Assembly: GCA_963514095.1 (NCBI GenBank)
Contig: OY741265.1
Location: 31,544,290-31,608,289, forward strand
Length of the DNA: 64,000 nucleotides
DNA from: Eutrigla gurnardus
Taxonomy: Eukaryota; Chordata; Actinopteri; Perciformes; Triglidae
Reading direction: 5' to 3'
Both the position numbers and the translations under genes were made by a program. The notes beneath the pieces were generated by a model. That model was not told the DNA's origin. It saw only the letters and a list, made by a program, of their open reading frames with translations, and made no database searches. Numbering within the stretch: the stretch's first letter is position 1; every line of letters starts with the position of its first letter. Of the stretch, positions 1 to 11,245 are shown one piece after another.

Positions 1-2
1 GT

Positions 3-74
3 CTCTCTTCTCCCTCCACCAACCTGTCTTCCTTTGTCCGTTTCCTAAAAAAAGCCTTCCTTGCAGACTGTTAA
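3..74 (+). pseudogene. C-terminal codons of LINE reverse transcriptase (partial)
   Basis: Reading from position 3 gives 23 codons and a stop at 72-74. They end in the motif FVRFLKKAFLADC, the kind of basic C-terminus seen in L2/CR1-like LINE proteins (compare FAIFRKRL near the end of the LINE at 12399-15320). The rest of the protein is upstream of the window, so whether the copy was intact cannot be judged. The short fragment has no independent function. Confidence 0.5.
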
Positions 75-314
75 AGTTTTACACATGTAGCTGCAGTTTT
101 GCCCGCTGTCGTTTAGCAATCGGGAAACACTGTAATTTGGAAGTATCATTCTGTTTGGATGACACGATGCTAGAAGGATGTAACTGTGACCAACGCATCA
201 CCTCAACACTGGTCTGGTTGAATGTCTTGTGTTGTTGGACCGATCTCCTTCAGGAGTCTTTCTCACTATTTATTAGTACTACATCACTAGCACTTTGATC
301 ATAGCACTGTTTAA

Positions 315-1251
315 TAGGGGTGTGACGATACACTCCGCTCACGAGACGAGACGAGACACGATATTGAGTTCACGAGAACGAGATGAGACGAGATTTTAAG
401 AAAACTATAATGACAAAATATATGACTGGACTAACAGACTATAATTTAACAGAGTTGCACATGCATTTTGAAATATTTTATTATAACTCTTTACATGCAT
501 CATGTAAGCATGACCTTTTAATAAACTTCTTCTTTCACAAATTTAAACTGAAACTAAAATTTATAAAAGTTAAAATAAAATAAATAAAATTAAATATTTC
601 TTTTTCCCAAGTGTAAATATGTGCAAAACCAAATCAAAGTTCTACTTTGTCAATACAGAGTGCAAATAGTGCAAACGGAGCCTGACCAAGTATGTCATGA
701 ACAACATGCTGCAACTACAGCATCTTCAGCATCTCTGACATCGCAGCTGTCAAGTGTATCAATGCTTCGGGAGTTTTGTCTTATCTCTGGGCTGGTGATG
801 CTGCTATGGCAGCTTGCTGCTCAAGGTAACGAGCCAGCATATCCAACGTGCCCGTGATTAACTTGTGTGATGGTAATTGTGGCCGTTTCTGCTTGGACAT
901 TTTCACCGCGGTAGCCGCTGAACTACGATGGAAAAAAAGCAGTCACACGTCTCACCCGCCCGAGTAAACGAGCGATGCGGGGAACACCGAGGACAGCTTG
1001 GGTTGCAAGATTTAAAGTGTGCGCAAAACAGATGTGCGACTTCAATCCCGTGTCGCGCACGGCCACGTTCATATTACGTGCATTGTCGGTAACAATAAGC
1101 GATGCCGTGGTTGGGTTTTTTAAGCTCCCAGTCAGTAACAGATGTCTGTAAAACCTCAGCTTTGTATAGCTCACAAATCTCGCGAGACAGATTTTTAACG
1201 CGACGAGAAATATCGTCGACTTTAATCTCGCGAGATCTCGTCACACCCCTA
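315..1251 (-). mobile_element. hAT-superfamily DNA transposon, internally deleted
   Basis: The termini are inverted repeats: taggggtgtgacga at 315-328 and its complement at 1238-1251. They are flanked by a perfect 8-bp direct repeat, ctgtttaa (307-314 and 1252-1259), the target-site duplication length of hAT. The first about 80 bases hold cgagacgaga-type repeats that are mirrored near the right end. A piece of hAT transposase lies on the minus strand inside. At 937 bp the element is far shorter than an autonomous hAT, so it is a deletion derivative. The target was the LINE 3' UTR around it. Confidence 0.85.
860..1174 (-). pseudogene. hAT (ZBED-type) transposase fragment
   Basis: The minus-strand translation contains VTDNARNM, then CFAHTLNLA, a signature stretch of ZBED-like hAT transposases around the second catalytic aspartate. 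Reading on past a stop/frameshift near 925, a segment with HKLI and then LARYLEQQAA continues the same family's order, but with a shortened spacer. BED zinc finger, other catalytic residues and the C-terminal dimerisation domain are missing. It cannot encode an active transposase, but it identifies the family of the surrounding 937-bp element. Confidence 0.75.
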
Positions 1252-1389
1252 CTGTTTAAGGTATCCTTGCTGAACTACTTTACTCAGATGAGGACCTAAC
1301 ACTTGTTTCTATTTTTTTGCTCTTTATCGGCAATGATATGTAGTGGTTTCTTTCTTTTGACAAATGTACTTATTGTAAGTAAATGTAAA

Positions 1390-2608
1390 GGTATCCCTGC
1401 TTTATGAATCTATTTCAGAAACATTAAAAGACGGGAGACAAAGGAACAAGGCTGGGGAAACAAACTGATTTGGATTTTGTTTTTAAATGTAGAGAGAAGG
1501 TGAACTCAAACCATAGAGATAGAATGGGAGAAGGGACATCAAAGGGTTTTCATTGGCCCTATGACTAGTATAAAAGAAAATGATGAATGTAGTGGCAACC
1601 CAGACCAGTGTCTGACTAGTGAGTATACTTGTCCTTCTCTGGAGTGGACCGGCACACTTTTTTGTAACCTGTGTAGCATTAAATCATGGTAGAACTTGCA
1701 AGCAGGCTCACTAACTAGCGAATGGTAATAAAATATAATTTTCAAAGAGATGAGAACCTACAAAGAAAATGCATGTTGTGATAACCTGTTGCTGTGAGTG
1801 TGTATATGTGTGGATCTGATCTGAGACTTTATTATCTAACATCAGAACAGAAGGCAGTGAGTGGGATGGGATTTTGATACTCTATGTATATATTTCAAGA
1901 AAAGTTCTAGAAGCTATTTGAAAGTAAATATTGTGTAGGTTTTGCCATTTATTGTTTTGTGTTGAACAATCAGCCAAGAAGGTGAACGTTTTGTTTCATG
2001 TTATTGTGACATAAACACATGCGACATGTCATGGAGGAAGACGAGCGTAGCCTGCCTGCATCATCCTCCCATACACAGCAGGAATGTGACAGATGGTCCT
2101 GGAGAGAAGAAGGGCAGCAAAAGCTGCTTGTTGCACCTACCAAAACAAATGCATCATTTCTATGCAAATTGGTCATATACCTCAATCTATCACCAGCAAA
2201 GGGCTTGACACCTGTTGTGAATATGCATGAGTTTATGGCAATTAAAAACACGAGAGCGGTGGGAGGAGGAGACAATGATAGCACAGGCAGGAAGAGCTAC
2301 GGGCCATTCAACACCACGGAGATGTAATTCCTCTCCTCCACACCACTTCACACAGCTACTTTATTGGTTTTGTAATTGAAATCTTTTTTCCCCCCTCAGT
2401 CCTTCCAATCCAACTCCCACTCTGCTACTTGTGTACTGGATCTCTGTGTACACATTAATCTCTTCCACTCCACCCCTACTTTTCAACCAAACACCTACTT
2501 TCACATACCCAAAATAAAATGTGTTGCCTAAACACAATAACGCAAAACAAAAAATAAAGGCTACTCATAGCAGGGAACGTTTTAAAAATATGGTCAGGAT
2601 TACTTTTT
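1390..2608. other. Intergenic, no gene recognised
   Basis: AT-rich, with only short ORFs and no recognisable domain, repeat family or RNA gene. ORFs at 2019-2327 and its minus-strand overlap have no motif I can name. Confidence 0.5.
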
Positions 2609-2610
2609 TA

Positions 2611-3727
2611 CAGTTTTTCTCAATTGCTAAAACACTAAACCCTATTGTCTGAACCAAATGCTCCGTTGCCTGAACCCACTGATGAATCAGTCACTCTTTT
2701 GGCAAAACAAATAAGCACTTTTCACCTGTTTAGACACAACTCGCCAACACATTTTCATTGTGATGCACCTGTGTTGCATAATGGTGAGCACAGGTGGCAA
2801 AAGTCAAACACAAGTAAAGCACAGGTGTCACTGGTTGAACACAACAACTCAAAATTGATCACACTTGTGGCTAACAATGTGAGGGAACATATATTCAGAG
2901 AGCACTGGTTTGTGAGGCACTACAATGGATAGAAATCAGAGAGGAGGAGTTCGTGTGAGGTGGTTGAGGTGGTCAGTGAAGACAAAGAACAGTAATATCT
3001 GATGAAATCAGAGCTACTGTGATTGACCATGTTCTTGTCCATGGTATGAGCATGAGGGAGGCCGGACAAAGGGTACAACCAAACATCAGTAGATTCACTG
3101 TGTCCACCATAATCCGAAGATTTAGAGAAGAAATGTAGAGATTTAGAGAAGAAATTACCTTTTTTGACATTATAGTATGTAAATGTTGACAGCAATTACT
3201 GAATGGATGGTTAGTCTAACTGTTTGAAGGCCTAGTATTCCATGTATATATTTGTACTTTATGTTTACGTAGGCTTACTGTATACAAGTGCTAAATGCAC
3301 AAGATTTCTGTTTTTGGTACTTTTATTTTTTACTATGTACAAGTGCTAAATAAACAGTTTTTTTGTTTTGCAACATGCATTTAGCCTACAGTGAACAATG
3401 AACATTTATTTCTACAGCTTCATGTCCTGAGCATTGTGTTTTCTATTTTTCTACATAGTGTTTAGTGACTGCTCTGTAGTGTTTTTCATTTTGATTGACT
3501 CGGGGCAGGATTTGACAACATAGTTCAGTTTTGAGCACCGATTGAACTGTTTTGAGGTGAGGGTTCAGTTTTGGGCACAGATTAAACTGTTTTGAGTTAA
3601 AAGTTTGGTTTTGCAAGAAGAGTCTGAGGTTTTGTGAATGTAGCTTGAAAATTGGGTTTTGTGTTCACAATTTAGAGAAAAGGAGAGCAGCTTTCGAGAA
3701 ATGTGTCTTAGCAATCGAGAAAAACTG
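2611..3727 (+). mobile_element. Tc1/mariner-superfamily transposon, internally deleted
   Basis: Inverted ends cagtttttctcaattgctaa (2611-2630) and the matching complement at 3708-3727 differ at one or two bases. They are flanked by TA at 2609-2610 and 3728-3729, the Tc1/mariner target duplication. The interior encodes only the DNA-binding part of a transposase (2925-3138), and the catalytic region is gone, replaced by AT-rich sequence. This family, with an RGG-rich N-terminus before the helix-turn-helix, is a common fish IS630/Tc1-type element; that assignment is from memory. Confidence 0.8.
2925..3138 (+). pseudogene. Tc1/mariner transposase N-terminal remnant
   Basis: An ATG at 2925 opens an Arg/Gly-rich start (MDRNQRGGVRVR). 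It breaks by frameshift near 3000 and continues in another frame as DEIRATVIDHV, then SMREAGQRVQPN, then STIIRRFREE. This is the helix-turn-helix DNA-binding domain typical of fish IS630/Tc1 transposases that recognise the inverted repeats. A stop follows at 3136-3138, and a short direct duplication (agatttagagaagaaa) spans 3117-3155. No DDE catalytic residues remain, so this is a non-functional relic. Confidence 0.7.
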
Positions 3728-3729
3728 TA

Positions 3730-4690
3730 AGTGCTGCTGAAACAGAGAAGAAAGGGAATGGATCCAATGAGAACACAAACTAGCAAAGAAGTAGTGATCC
3801 AGATCTAGTGATGCATGAAAAAAAGAAGGATAATTCAGTCTTAATTTCAAAGTCTTGTCCATCACATCTATGGGTTATGATTGTTGAACCAACATTGTAC
3901 TCACCAATAAAACTGCTTAGGAAAGCTATCATAATAGCTGTATTGCACAAATGTTGAGATTGACGTAAGAAACAAGAAACTGAAGTACTGGCAATGTCCC
4001 TCTGGGGCTTTGTTAGGTCTGATCGCAAGATGATAAGCCAACAACTCTTAAAATGCTTGTTTTCTGAACGGAGTCTGGAATCGATCAGAGGTAGACGATG
4101 CTAACACTGTAGCTGCTTGATAAATACTTAAACTTAATCTGGACATAAATATGGCAGCGACCTTGTTGTTTATACACATCGTTTCATTCCGTCTCTGGAC
4201 TAATATGAGCTGCTATCGTAGAGCTCTGGGGGTCCACAGACCACTACAATATTTATTGTCTCCATTTCTGATTCAGTGATGACAGGATAATCAGAAAATA
4301 ATCAAATAGGTGGGCATAACATGAATGAAACCAGAGTGTCATCTCCTAAAACCAGAATTTCCTCTGTCAACCTGCCTATGCAGGCTTATCTCCATATATG
4401 ACAATGTGCCCTTGAAATAGCAGGACAATACTGCACCATTGACTTAGACCATACTTTGAGTGGACTCTCTTTCTGCTTCCTCACAATAGCAATGTGCCAT
4501 CAATGCTAAGACCAGCACCCCCATGGTACGAATACACAACATGGGCACCGGGCGTGAGAATGACCAGCCTGCTCTCCTAACAGTAACATTCCCACTCAAC
4601 CAGATTGGACTGTGAATTACATTTCCACAGAAAGATATTTTGTCATTGACATATCACTAATTAGTTTCAAATGAGTCCATAGGAGACTTC
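3730..4690. other. Intergenic, no gene recognised
   Basis: No coding, repeat or RNA signal that I can support. ORFs here are short and without motifs. Confidence 0.5.
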
Positions 4691-4945
4691 GAGGTCGGCT
4701 GTGGCTCAGAGGAGTCTTCCTCCAATTCCAACCCAGATTGGCAGTTCGAATCCCAGCTCCTCCAGTCTACATACTGAACCCCCAACTGCCCCCGATGCTA
4801 CACCATTGGTGTGTGAATGTAGGAACGAGTTAACTCTTGATGTGCAGGTGGCTTCTCTGCCATCAGTGTGTGAATGTGTGTGTGAACGGGTAGAAGTGCC
4901 TTGAGTATCTGGTAATATAGAAAGGTGCTAAATAAATGCAAGTAC
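4691..4945 (+). mobile_element. tRNA-derived SINE, diverged copy
   Basis: A tRNA-like head carries an A-box-like stretch (gtggctcagagg, 4700-4711) and a B box (gttcgaatccc, 4744-4754), the internal RNA polymerase III promoter. The body (ctgaacccccaactgcccc, then attggtgtgtgaatg) and the tail ending in gctaaataaatgcaagt are the layout of common teleost SINEs. The second copy at 11002-11245 shares the head and the tgtgtgaatg segment. Diverged, so probably old and inactive. Confidence 0.7.
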
Positions 4946-5249
4946 TTTTGTTGCGTTTTTTTGTTTGTTTCAATTTCATAGTCATTCAAATCGAAGCCCT
5001 ACAGTTTTTACTAAACCTAACCAAGTTGTTTTATTGCCTTACCCTAACTACTTAATAACCTAACAGCCGAAGTCATCGCTTCAGAACTGGAGTCCAAAAA
5101 GCAACAGGTGACATCACGATGTCTTCGTCCACTTCTTACACATGGGCTGTAGTCAGAGCATGCGTAATGCACCCTGGTAGGACCTGATTGACATCAGGGT
5201 AAGCTTCCTACACAAACCTTTTTAGTTCTGCTTTTCTCAGCATTACACC

Positions 5250-6110
5250 TGTAGTCTGGTTAACCTTGCAGCAGTGGAAAGACTGGAGGCAGTGCGTCAG
5301 ATGTTTGGCCCAAAGCAGTTGGAATTATTTATTTTAAATATGCCAGTCAGGAGAAAAAAAATAATGGAATAAACAAAAACAAAAAAACTCCTAAACCATT
5401 CTCAATTAACACTTAAACTTAGACTTCAAAATAAAAAATAACTTCAATAATCAAAACTCAAAAATAACAATTTTCCACTGACAGTTGAATCATTTTGTTC
5501 AAGGTCTAGATGCTGGCTCGCTCACCTCAGACCCCTCTCTGCCATAGACCTGTTTAGGCCAAACCTATATCGCCTATGGCCTGACCCATTACCATCCAAA
5601 AATCAATTATCCCTACAAACATACATTTTGGTTTTAAATATCACCAAACAAAGTCAACACATTATCCCCCACATATTTACCTGCCTTACATCACTATACA
5701 CAATTTTTATCCCCCTTAAATATTCCCCTAACACACCAAAGCCAAAAACACCCATCTCATCCCACACACTTGAACCCCGCACATCTCTGACGTCACACCC
5801 CCCCCACTGCACAAAGCTCCTCCTGACTTTATGTCGGGTCCTTTCACAGCCTCCAGCACCCGGAAGCCAGTGCATCTGCAGCGTGAGTGTTTCACAGTCT
5901 TTGTCCATGTTTGGGAAATGGTTGTACTGTGTTTCCTCAATGGTTTTTCCGTAACGTTGTGTTTTATGTTTGTGTTGCAGGCGGCGTCCAGAATGTGTTG
6001 GAATGTCATGTTCGTGTGTGCTAATATAATAAAAGTTTGTCTGTGAATCCCGGCGTCAGTCCCGTTTCGGCTCAGCTGCGCCAGTGGTAGCTGGCAGCCG
6101 CACCGTTACA
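5250..6110 (+). mobile_element. Probable solo LTR with 5-bp target duplication
   Basis: The segment starts TGTA and ends TACA and is flanked by acacc at 5245-5249 and 6111-6115, the boundary pattern of an integrated LTR. A polyadenylation signal AATAAA lies at 6028-6033, about 80 bases before the 3' end, with a T-rich stretch downstream, as expected for the R/U5 part of an LTR. No internal retroelement coding is adjacent, so this would be a solo LTR left by recombination between two LTRs. A donor-like gtgagt (5882-5887) and acceptor-like tgttgcag (near 5974-5981) lie inside. Family unknown. Confidence 0.5.
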
Positions 6111-6115
6111 ACACC

Positions 6116-6533
6116 CTTGAACACGATCATTCATTCGCTGTTGCTGTTTATCGCTACAGAACGCAGCTTTAAAGATGCAGGATTTATGCTGATGAAACAG
6201 CATTTCTGGAGATCACACACTTTTTTTATAATCATTTCTCATGTTCTGATTTTTCTGATGTTCCAATTAAATTATTAAGATCAACAGAAATATTGACTCA
6301 AGTTATATTGTGAGGTAAACTGATCGAAAATCCCCCCATAACCAAGTTTCAATGGTGCAAAATATTAATACAAATAGATAGAGGAGGAAAAGGTCTTTCT
6401 AAATACATGAAAATAACATGCGAGTTGGTTTGATGTATGGAGACAGAAGGAAGGGATGACGCAGGTTTAGTGCCAAATCACAGTTCAAGAGGTTCAAGCT
6501 TGTGTAGGAGAGGAAGCATCTTCTCCTGCTCAG

Positions 6534-6534
<1 letters not shown>
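6116..6534. other. Intergenic, no gene recognised
   Basis: Short ORFs only; no recognisable family. Confidence 0.5.
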
Positions 6535-6578
<44 letters not shown>

Positions 6579-6583
6579 TGTGT
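6535..6583. repeat. (TG)n microsatellite
   Basis: About 24 TG units with one TA interruption. Translations through it (CVCVCV or HTHTHT) are artefacts. Confidence 0.95.
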
Positions 6584-6793
6584 ACAAGTTTGCGTGTTCC
6601 TCATCATCTGCCGTGGCATGATAACAGTGTACAACTCAGTTAACTCAGCCTCTAATCTAATGATATTCATTGATACACTGGAGTGTGGCCTCATCTTGCA
6701 GAGCAGAAAGTAATTAGTTACACTTTTAAACCAGAGCTAATCCTCTCTGACGATACGCTGCTTGTTTCTCCCAAAAATTCTGGGCAACTCAAC

Positions 6794-6795
<2 letters not shown>

Positions 6796-6832
<37 letters not shown>
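6796..6832. repeat. (TG)n microsatellite
   Basis: An uninterrupted run of about 18 TG units, 213 bases after the previous tract. Confidence 0.95.
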
Positions 6833-6833
<1 letters not shown>

Positions 6834-7007
6834 TGCATGTGTGACGGAGGAGGGAAAAAGGAAGACCTAGCATGAATAGACTTAAATGATGATGGGCCTT
6901 TTTGTGTTGCAGACTTCTAAACGTTTCTTTACCAAAGATCTTCACACATGCACGACTAGAGACTAGAGGAGGAGCCCACCAGGGGCCCCACAATACAATA
7001 GATCAGA

Positions 7008-7075
7008 GATCTTCAACACGGGGTCTGGGACCCCTAGGGGGTCTGCAGAGTTACTACAGGGGGTCCCCGAAATTA
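7008..7075 (+). repeat. Possible hAT-type terminal sequence
   Basis: The stretch atcttcaacacggggtctgg, followed by gacccctaggggg and repeated ggggtcc words, resembles the GC-rich near-palindromic ends of Charlie-like hAT elements (CAG..ttcaa..ggggtccg). No matching right end or 8-bp duplication was found, so the call is weak. Confidence 0.35.
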
Positions 7076-7676
7076 TTTGATCCCAAACTTGTTTTCTTCC
7101 AAAAATGTAAATATGTCCAATAATACACCTTAACATGAATACAACCTATAATAAGCAAATTAACATCTTCCTGTTTGTAATATTATGTTGCGAAATTGTG
7201 CCGTAGAAATGCCAAAATACAATTTAAATATGAATCTGACAACAATTATTATTTTCAATGGCTTGGCATTGTTTATGTAACCCACATTAAAATATGATAC
7301 AATATAAATATTTAGTTCAAAAGGATGAATGTTTATTTTGTTAAGAAGCATATGTATGTTTTTGTATTAAAATGCATACATTTTATTAAGTTCATGCAGA
7401 TTTGGCAATTCTTTAAAAATATGCCTTTAAGAAATGTGGTGATGCTTCTCCTTTAAGAGACTCATTACCGCTTGTTTATGCTAGAGGTGGTAATCCGAGT
7501 CAGTGTGCTGACTCATGGATCTCTATCTCTAGCTCATGGAGACCCTACCTACAGAAACCCACTTCGTCACCATCTGACCAATTTGATACTTTCACTGGGT
7601 CAGAACTAATTATACACATAGTGACTTTATCTTTAGATGTTTTTCTGGCAAAGCTGATGTCATGTCTCATTTCAGA
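7076..7676. other. AT-rich intergenic, no gene recognised
   Basis: AT-rich, possibly the body of the element whose end lies at 7008-7075. No coding signal. Confidence 0.4.
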
Positions 7677-7685
7677 CCAGCTTTT

Positions 7686-8376
7686 TTCCATCCATCCATC
7701 CATTATCTTCCGCTTATCCGGGACCGGGTCGCGGGGGCAGCTGCCTGAGCAGGGACGCCCAGACTTCCCTCTCCCCAGACACTTCCCCCAGCTCCTCCGG
7801 GAGGACCCCAAGGCGTTCCCAGGCCAGCCGGGTGACATAGTCACTCCAGCGTGTCCTGGGTCTTCCTCGGGGTCTCCTCCCGGTGGGGCATGCCTGGAAC
7901 ACCTCCCGAGGGAGGCGTCCAGGGGGCATCCGATGCAGATGCCCGAGCCACCTCAACTGGCTCCTCTCGATGTGGAGGAGCAGCGGCTCTACTCCGAGCT
8001 CCCCCCGTGTGACGGAGCTCCTCACCCTATCTCTAAGTGAGCGCCCCGCCACCCTGCGGAGGAAGCTCATTTCGGCCGCTTGTATCCGGGATCTTATTCT
8101 TTCGGTCATGACCCAAAGTTCATGACCATAGGTGAGGGTAGGAACGTAGATTGACCGGTAAACCGAGAGCTTCGCCTTTCGGCTCAGCTCTCTCTTTACC
8201 ACGACGGACCGATACAGCGACCGCATTACTGCAGCCGCTGCACCGATCCGCCTGTCAATCTCACGCTCCATCCTTCCCTCACTCGTGAACAAGACCCCAA
8301 GATACTTAAACTCCTCCACTTGAGGCAGGAACTCCCCCCCGACCTGGAGGGAGCAAGCCACCTTTTTCCGGTCGAG
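7686..8376 (-). mobile_element. Rex3-type (RTE clade) LINE, 5'-truncated, copy 1
   Basis: The minus-strand 3' end carries the short GATG tail (ccatccatccatccat at 7688-7703 on plus), the hallmark of Rex3. A perfect 9-bp direct repeat, ccagctttt, flanks the insertion (7677-7685 and 8377-8385). This proves insertion by target-primed reverse transcription and shows that the 5' truncation happened at insertion. Only the C-terminal about 220 codons of the reverse transcriptase remain, in one open frame. A second copy lies on the plus strand at 43797-44332. Confidence 0.9.
7714..8376 (-). pseudogene. Rex3/RTE reverse transcriptase, C-terminal part
   Basis: About 215-220 codons without a stop: FKYLGVLFTSEG, YRSIYVPTLTYGHELWVM, IQAAEMSFLRRVAG, RSQLRWLGHL, then GRPRTRWSDYV near the C-terminus. 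These are the post-polymerase 'thumb' and C-terminal motifs of RTE-clade LINE proteins. The reverse-transcriptase palm (YADD-type box) and the apurinic endonuclease are absent, so it cannot move by itself. The open frame across the whole truncated copy suggests a fairly recent insertion. In the intact element this region would help the protein reverse-transcribe its own RNA at the nicked target. Confidence 0.85.
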
Positions 8377-8539
8377 CCAGCTTTTATAGACTGAATAATT
8401 ATCACACTTGATGCATGTGCTCCATCATTTGTGAGGAAAAAGTGGCAAATGTCACCAATCTAACCATATGTGCTTTCAACCTTCACACAGGTTAGCCTTA
8501 CATAAGATACGCTTAAAATTGTAGTTCCAAAGTGCTATG

Positions 8540-8805
8540 GTCATTTCTGGCCCTCTTCATAGCCTGCATGGATTAGGAACAGTTAGCCAAAGAGTATTTT
8601 ACAGCAGTATAGCAGTGTGAGAAAGAATAATCTTCACAGCCCTAGTCTAATAAAGCATAATTTTGTGTTGCAGGAATTTGTTTCTCCTCTTTCCTATGTT
8701 CTTTGTCATCACACAACCTTGTTCTTGTGAAATCTTTACTGTACTGATGGCTAACCAACTAATGTATTGATTGTAGGTCGCTTTGGATAAAAGCTACTAA
8801 ATGCT
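8540..8805 (+). repeat. 3' end of an L2-type LINE or derived SINE
   Basis: The segment ends in attgattgtaggtcgctttg followed by gataaaagctactaaatg, the characteristic L2 tail shared by many fish LINEs and L2-mobilised SINEs. No coding remains, and the 5' limit is approximate. Confidence 0.55.
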
Positions 8806-8935
8806 GAGATTCAACCACCTGAGGAAAACCCTGAAAATCAACGCCTGAGATTCATACCTTGATATTCAATGTATGAGATTCAAACCCTGACATTCAACCC
8901 TGGGATTGAACCCCAGAAATGTAACCACAGAGCAG
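8806..8935 (+). repeat. Degenerate short tandem repeat after the L2 tail
   Basis: Words such as ctgagattcaacc, ctgagattcatacc, tatgagattcaaacc, ctgacattcaacc and ctgggattgaacc follow each other with a period of about 13-15. They may be an expanded, decayed LINE tail. Confidence 0.6.
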
Positions 8936-11001
8936 GACAGGACAGATGTTTGAAACAACACAAATGAAATACAAATATGAAGCACAGTCTTTACAAAAGT
9001 ACAAATGACATAACACACAGTAATACAAAACAATATCATTACATGTTCACGATTTAGGTCCATTTTCAGGACAAACAGGATATTTCTCTGTACAGAGGCA
9101 TTTGAAATGCTCAGGTATTGTGTGCTGCACCTTCAGTAATGTCTCTTTAGGCCTTTTCATGCAGCACAAGCAAACATCTCAAGGATACACCTAGATGGAA
9201 TGAATGATATATGAGATGGGCAAAGCTTTTTCCAAGAACTTCTCTGACTACTTTACAAAACTCTCACAGTAACTACTGGCGGTGCAGGGAATGCTGCTGT
9301 ACAGCAAACAATCATAAATCAAATCATTCTTCATGCCAAGAGAGACGGCTGTGTTTAGTTGTTAAGTTTCTTCATTTCAAATGACGGTTTCCTCTACTGT
9401 AGTGTCTGTGTTTTATAGGGAAGTGAACGAGGGATTTGCTATCGATTAGCCTCCTTTCCATTACAATCATTTCTTTTTTAAGGGACTGTGTCCCTTATTT
9501 GGTATCTGTCTCCTCCAAATGTACATTCCCATACAACTAAAATGCACTATCAATAACTTTTCCAGGGAAATCGGACCAAACTGGTGCAGTTTAAACAAAA
9601 GAGAAGAGTAAATAGGTTTAGGAAAAAAACATCACAGTGTGGATTAAAATGACAATGAAATTGAAACGGAAAAAAAATGCAGCACAATTTCACGGGACAC
9701 ACATGAGTCTCCTGGTGAAAGTCTACCCAGACCTGCTCCCTACCTGGACATCAGCAGACTGGTTTGAAACTAATTTGTGTTACGTCAAGAGCAAAGGACA
9801 AAATACCTTTTGCTGGACACGTAATTCACAATAGTTTTTTGTTGTGTGTAAACATAATTATTTTGGACCAGTAGTCTTCATGTATCTCATTTGTTTATTA
9901 AAGAGGCCTATTCCACCTGTTAAACATACACACAACTTGGCATGGCTTGGCCACTGGTTGCTATAGTAACAACCACTTATGAGACAAAGTTTTGTCGGTC
10001 AACCGTGTTATGACCTAATGTGCAGGCACATGGTGGGTCATTGCAGCACCTTTGTAAAATGCAGAAATAGAAATAGAAGCATTAGTGGACCCTCAGCTAA
10101 ATGAGCATGTTGGGTCACAAGACTGCCAGGGTGGAAGCGGGGCCAGGACCTGTCCGTTTTCTTCTTTCTGATTGATTGTTCCTTTTTACATCCTTTATTT
10201 GCTGTTCTGCTGTGGCCGAACAGGAAACACCCATCATCGTCAGCCCCACATCAACCACAATGCTATCCATTTCACTTCCTCCTCTGGATTTTTTTTTCAT
10301 CACACATTGGACTGTATGACACATTTGGGAAGGGACTCTCAAATGTACATTAGGATTGAGAGAGGAAGAAAATGACCCAGTAGGTGAGTTTTTATGCATT
10401 ACGGGTCATTATATGAGCGGCCTGAGAGCCACTCAACCACCATTAACCAAGATGAGGGACCAACGGGACCACTTCCTGAGAGGAAGTAATGGGAGAAATG
10501 TGGAGTGCATGTTTAGGCCTGATGGTTTTAGATGTTCCATGTCTGGAAATTACTCCATGGCCACACTCTGGACTGTAACACTGGATCTATTTATAATGCG
10601 CTGCCCAGAAATCATTTTTAGCAAAATGTGCTTCTCTGCTACCTTAAGTGGAACTTGACTTACATAATGTACCATGTTGTACAAAAGTTATTCTCATTAA
10701 ACTTCATAAAGAACTTCTACATTAGATTCATGACGTGTACTTAATCCCAGAATTGTTGGTTCCTCGCTCTCCTCCTATAGGAACTGTGTGTTCCAGTTGA
10801 TTCTAATTAGCAACTAAACTCTCCACCCCTTTTCATAGTCTCTCATGGTGTTCTTCCTCAGTTTCATCTGCAACGAACACTTCATTGATATAGTTGGTTG
10901 CCCCAAAACATTCAATATGTCGACTTGTACCACTAGTTGGGAGGCTTTTCATCTCGGGTTGATCCTATGAAAGCCAATCTTGTTTGTAGGTTGTTTGACC
11001 T
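8936..11001. other. Intergenic, no gene recognised
   Basis: No motif-bearing ORF, tRNA or clear repeat end. ORFs near 9637-9834 and 10115-10658 have no recognisable domains. Confidence 0.5.
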
Positions 11002-11245
11002 GGGGGACTTTAGCTCAGGAGGTAGAGCGGGTTGGCTGGCAACCGCAAGATTGCCGGTTCGATCCCCGGCTCCTCCTAGCTGAGTCCCTGAGCAAGACAC
11101 CTCGCCCTAATTGCTCCTGACTAGCTGGCTGTTGCCCTGCGTGGTTGACTCTGCCATTGGTGTGTGAATGGGTGAATGTCAGTCATTACTGTAAAGTGCT
11201 TTGGATAAAAGCGCTATATAAAGGAGGCCATTTACCATTTTTTTT
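11002..11245 (+). mobile_element. tRNA-derived SINE, well-preserved copy
   Basis: The head folds like a tRNA: a D-arm gctcaggaggtagagc with the A box at 11011-11022, and a T-arm gccggttcgatccccggc with the B box at 11056-11066. The body (tgagtccctgagcaagacac, tggtgtgtgaatgggtgaatg) leads to a tail, gctttggataaaagcgctat, that matches LINE 3' ends of the L2 type. That tail is how a SINE recruits LINE machinery. An AT-rich segment (tttaccattttttttacc) ends it. Copied by RNA polymerase III in its active state. Confidence 0.85.

Larger units (their letters stand above)
1..1389 (+). mobile_element. 3' end of an L2/CR1-like LINE, split by a hAT element
   Basis: The segment begins inside the last codons of a LINE reverse-transcriptase protein (3-74) and continues as 3' UTR. 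It is interrupted at 315-1251 by a hAT element and resumes at 1260. The tail near 1358-1389 (tgtacttattgtaagt, then an aaatgta motif) resembles the usual fish L2 3' terminus, and a related tail occurs at 8762-8805. The 5' part lies outside the window. The clade call rests on the tail style and the final protein motif and is an inference. Confidence 0.6.
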
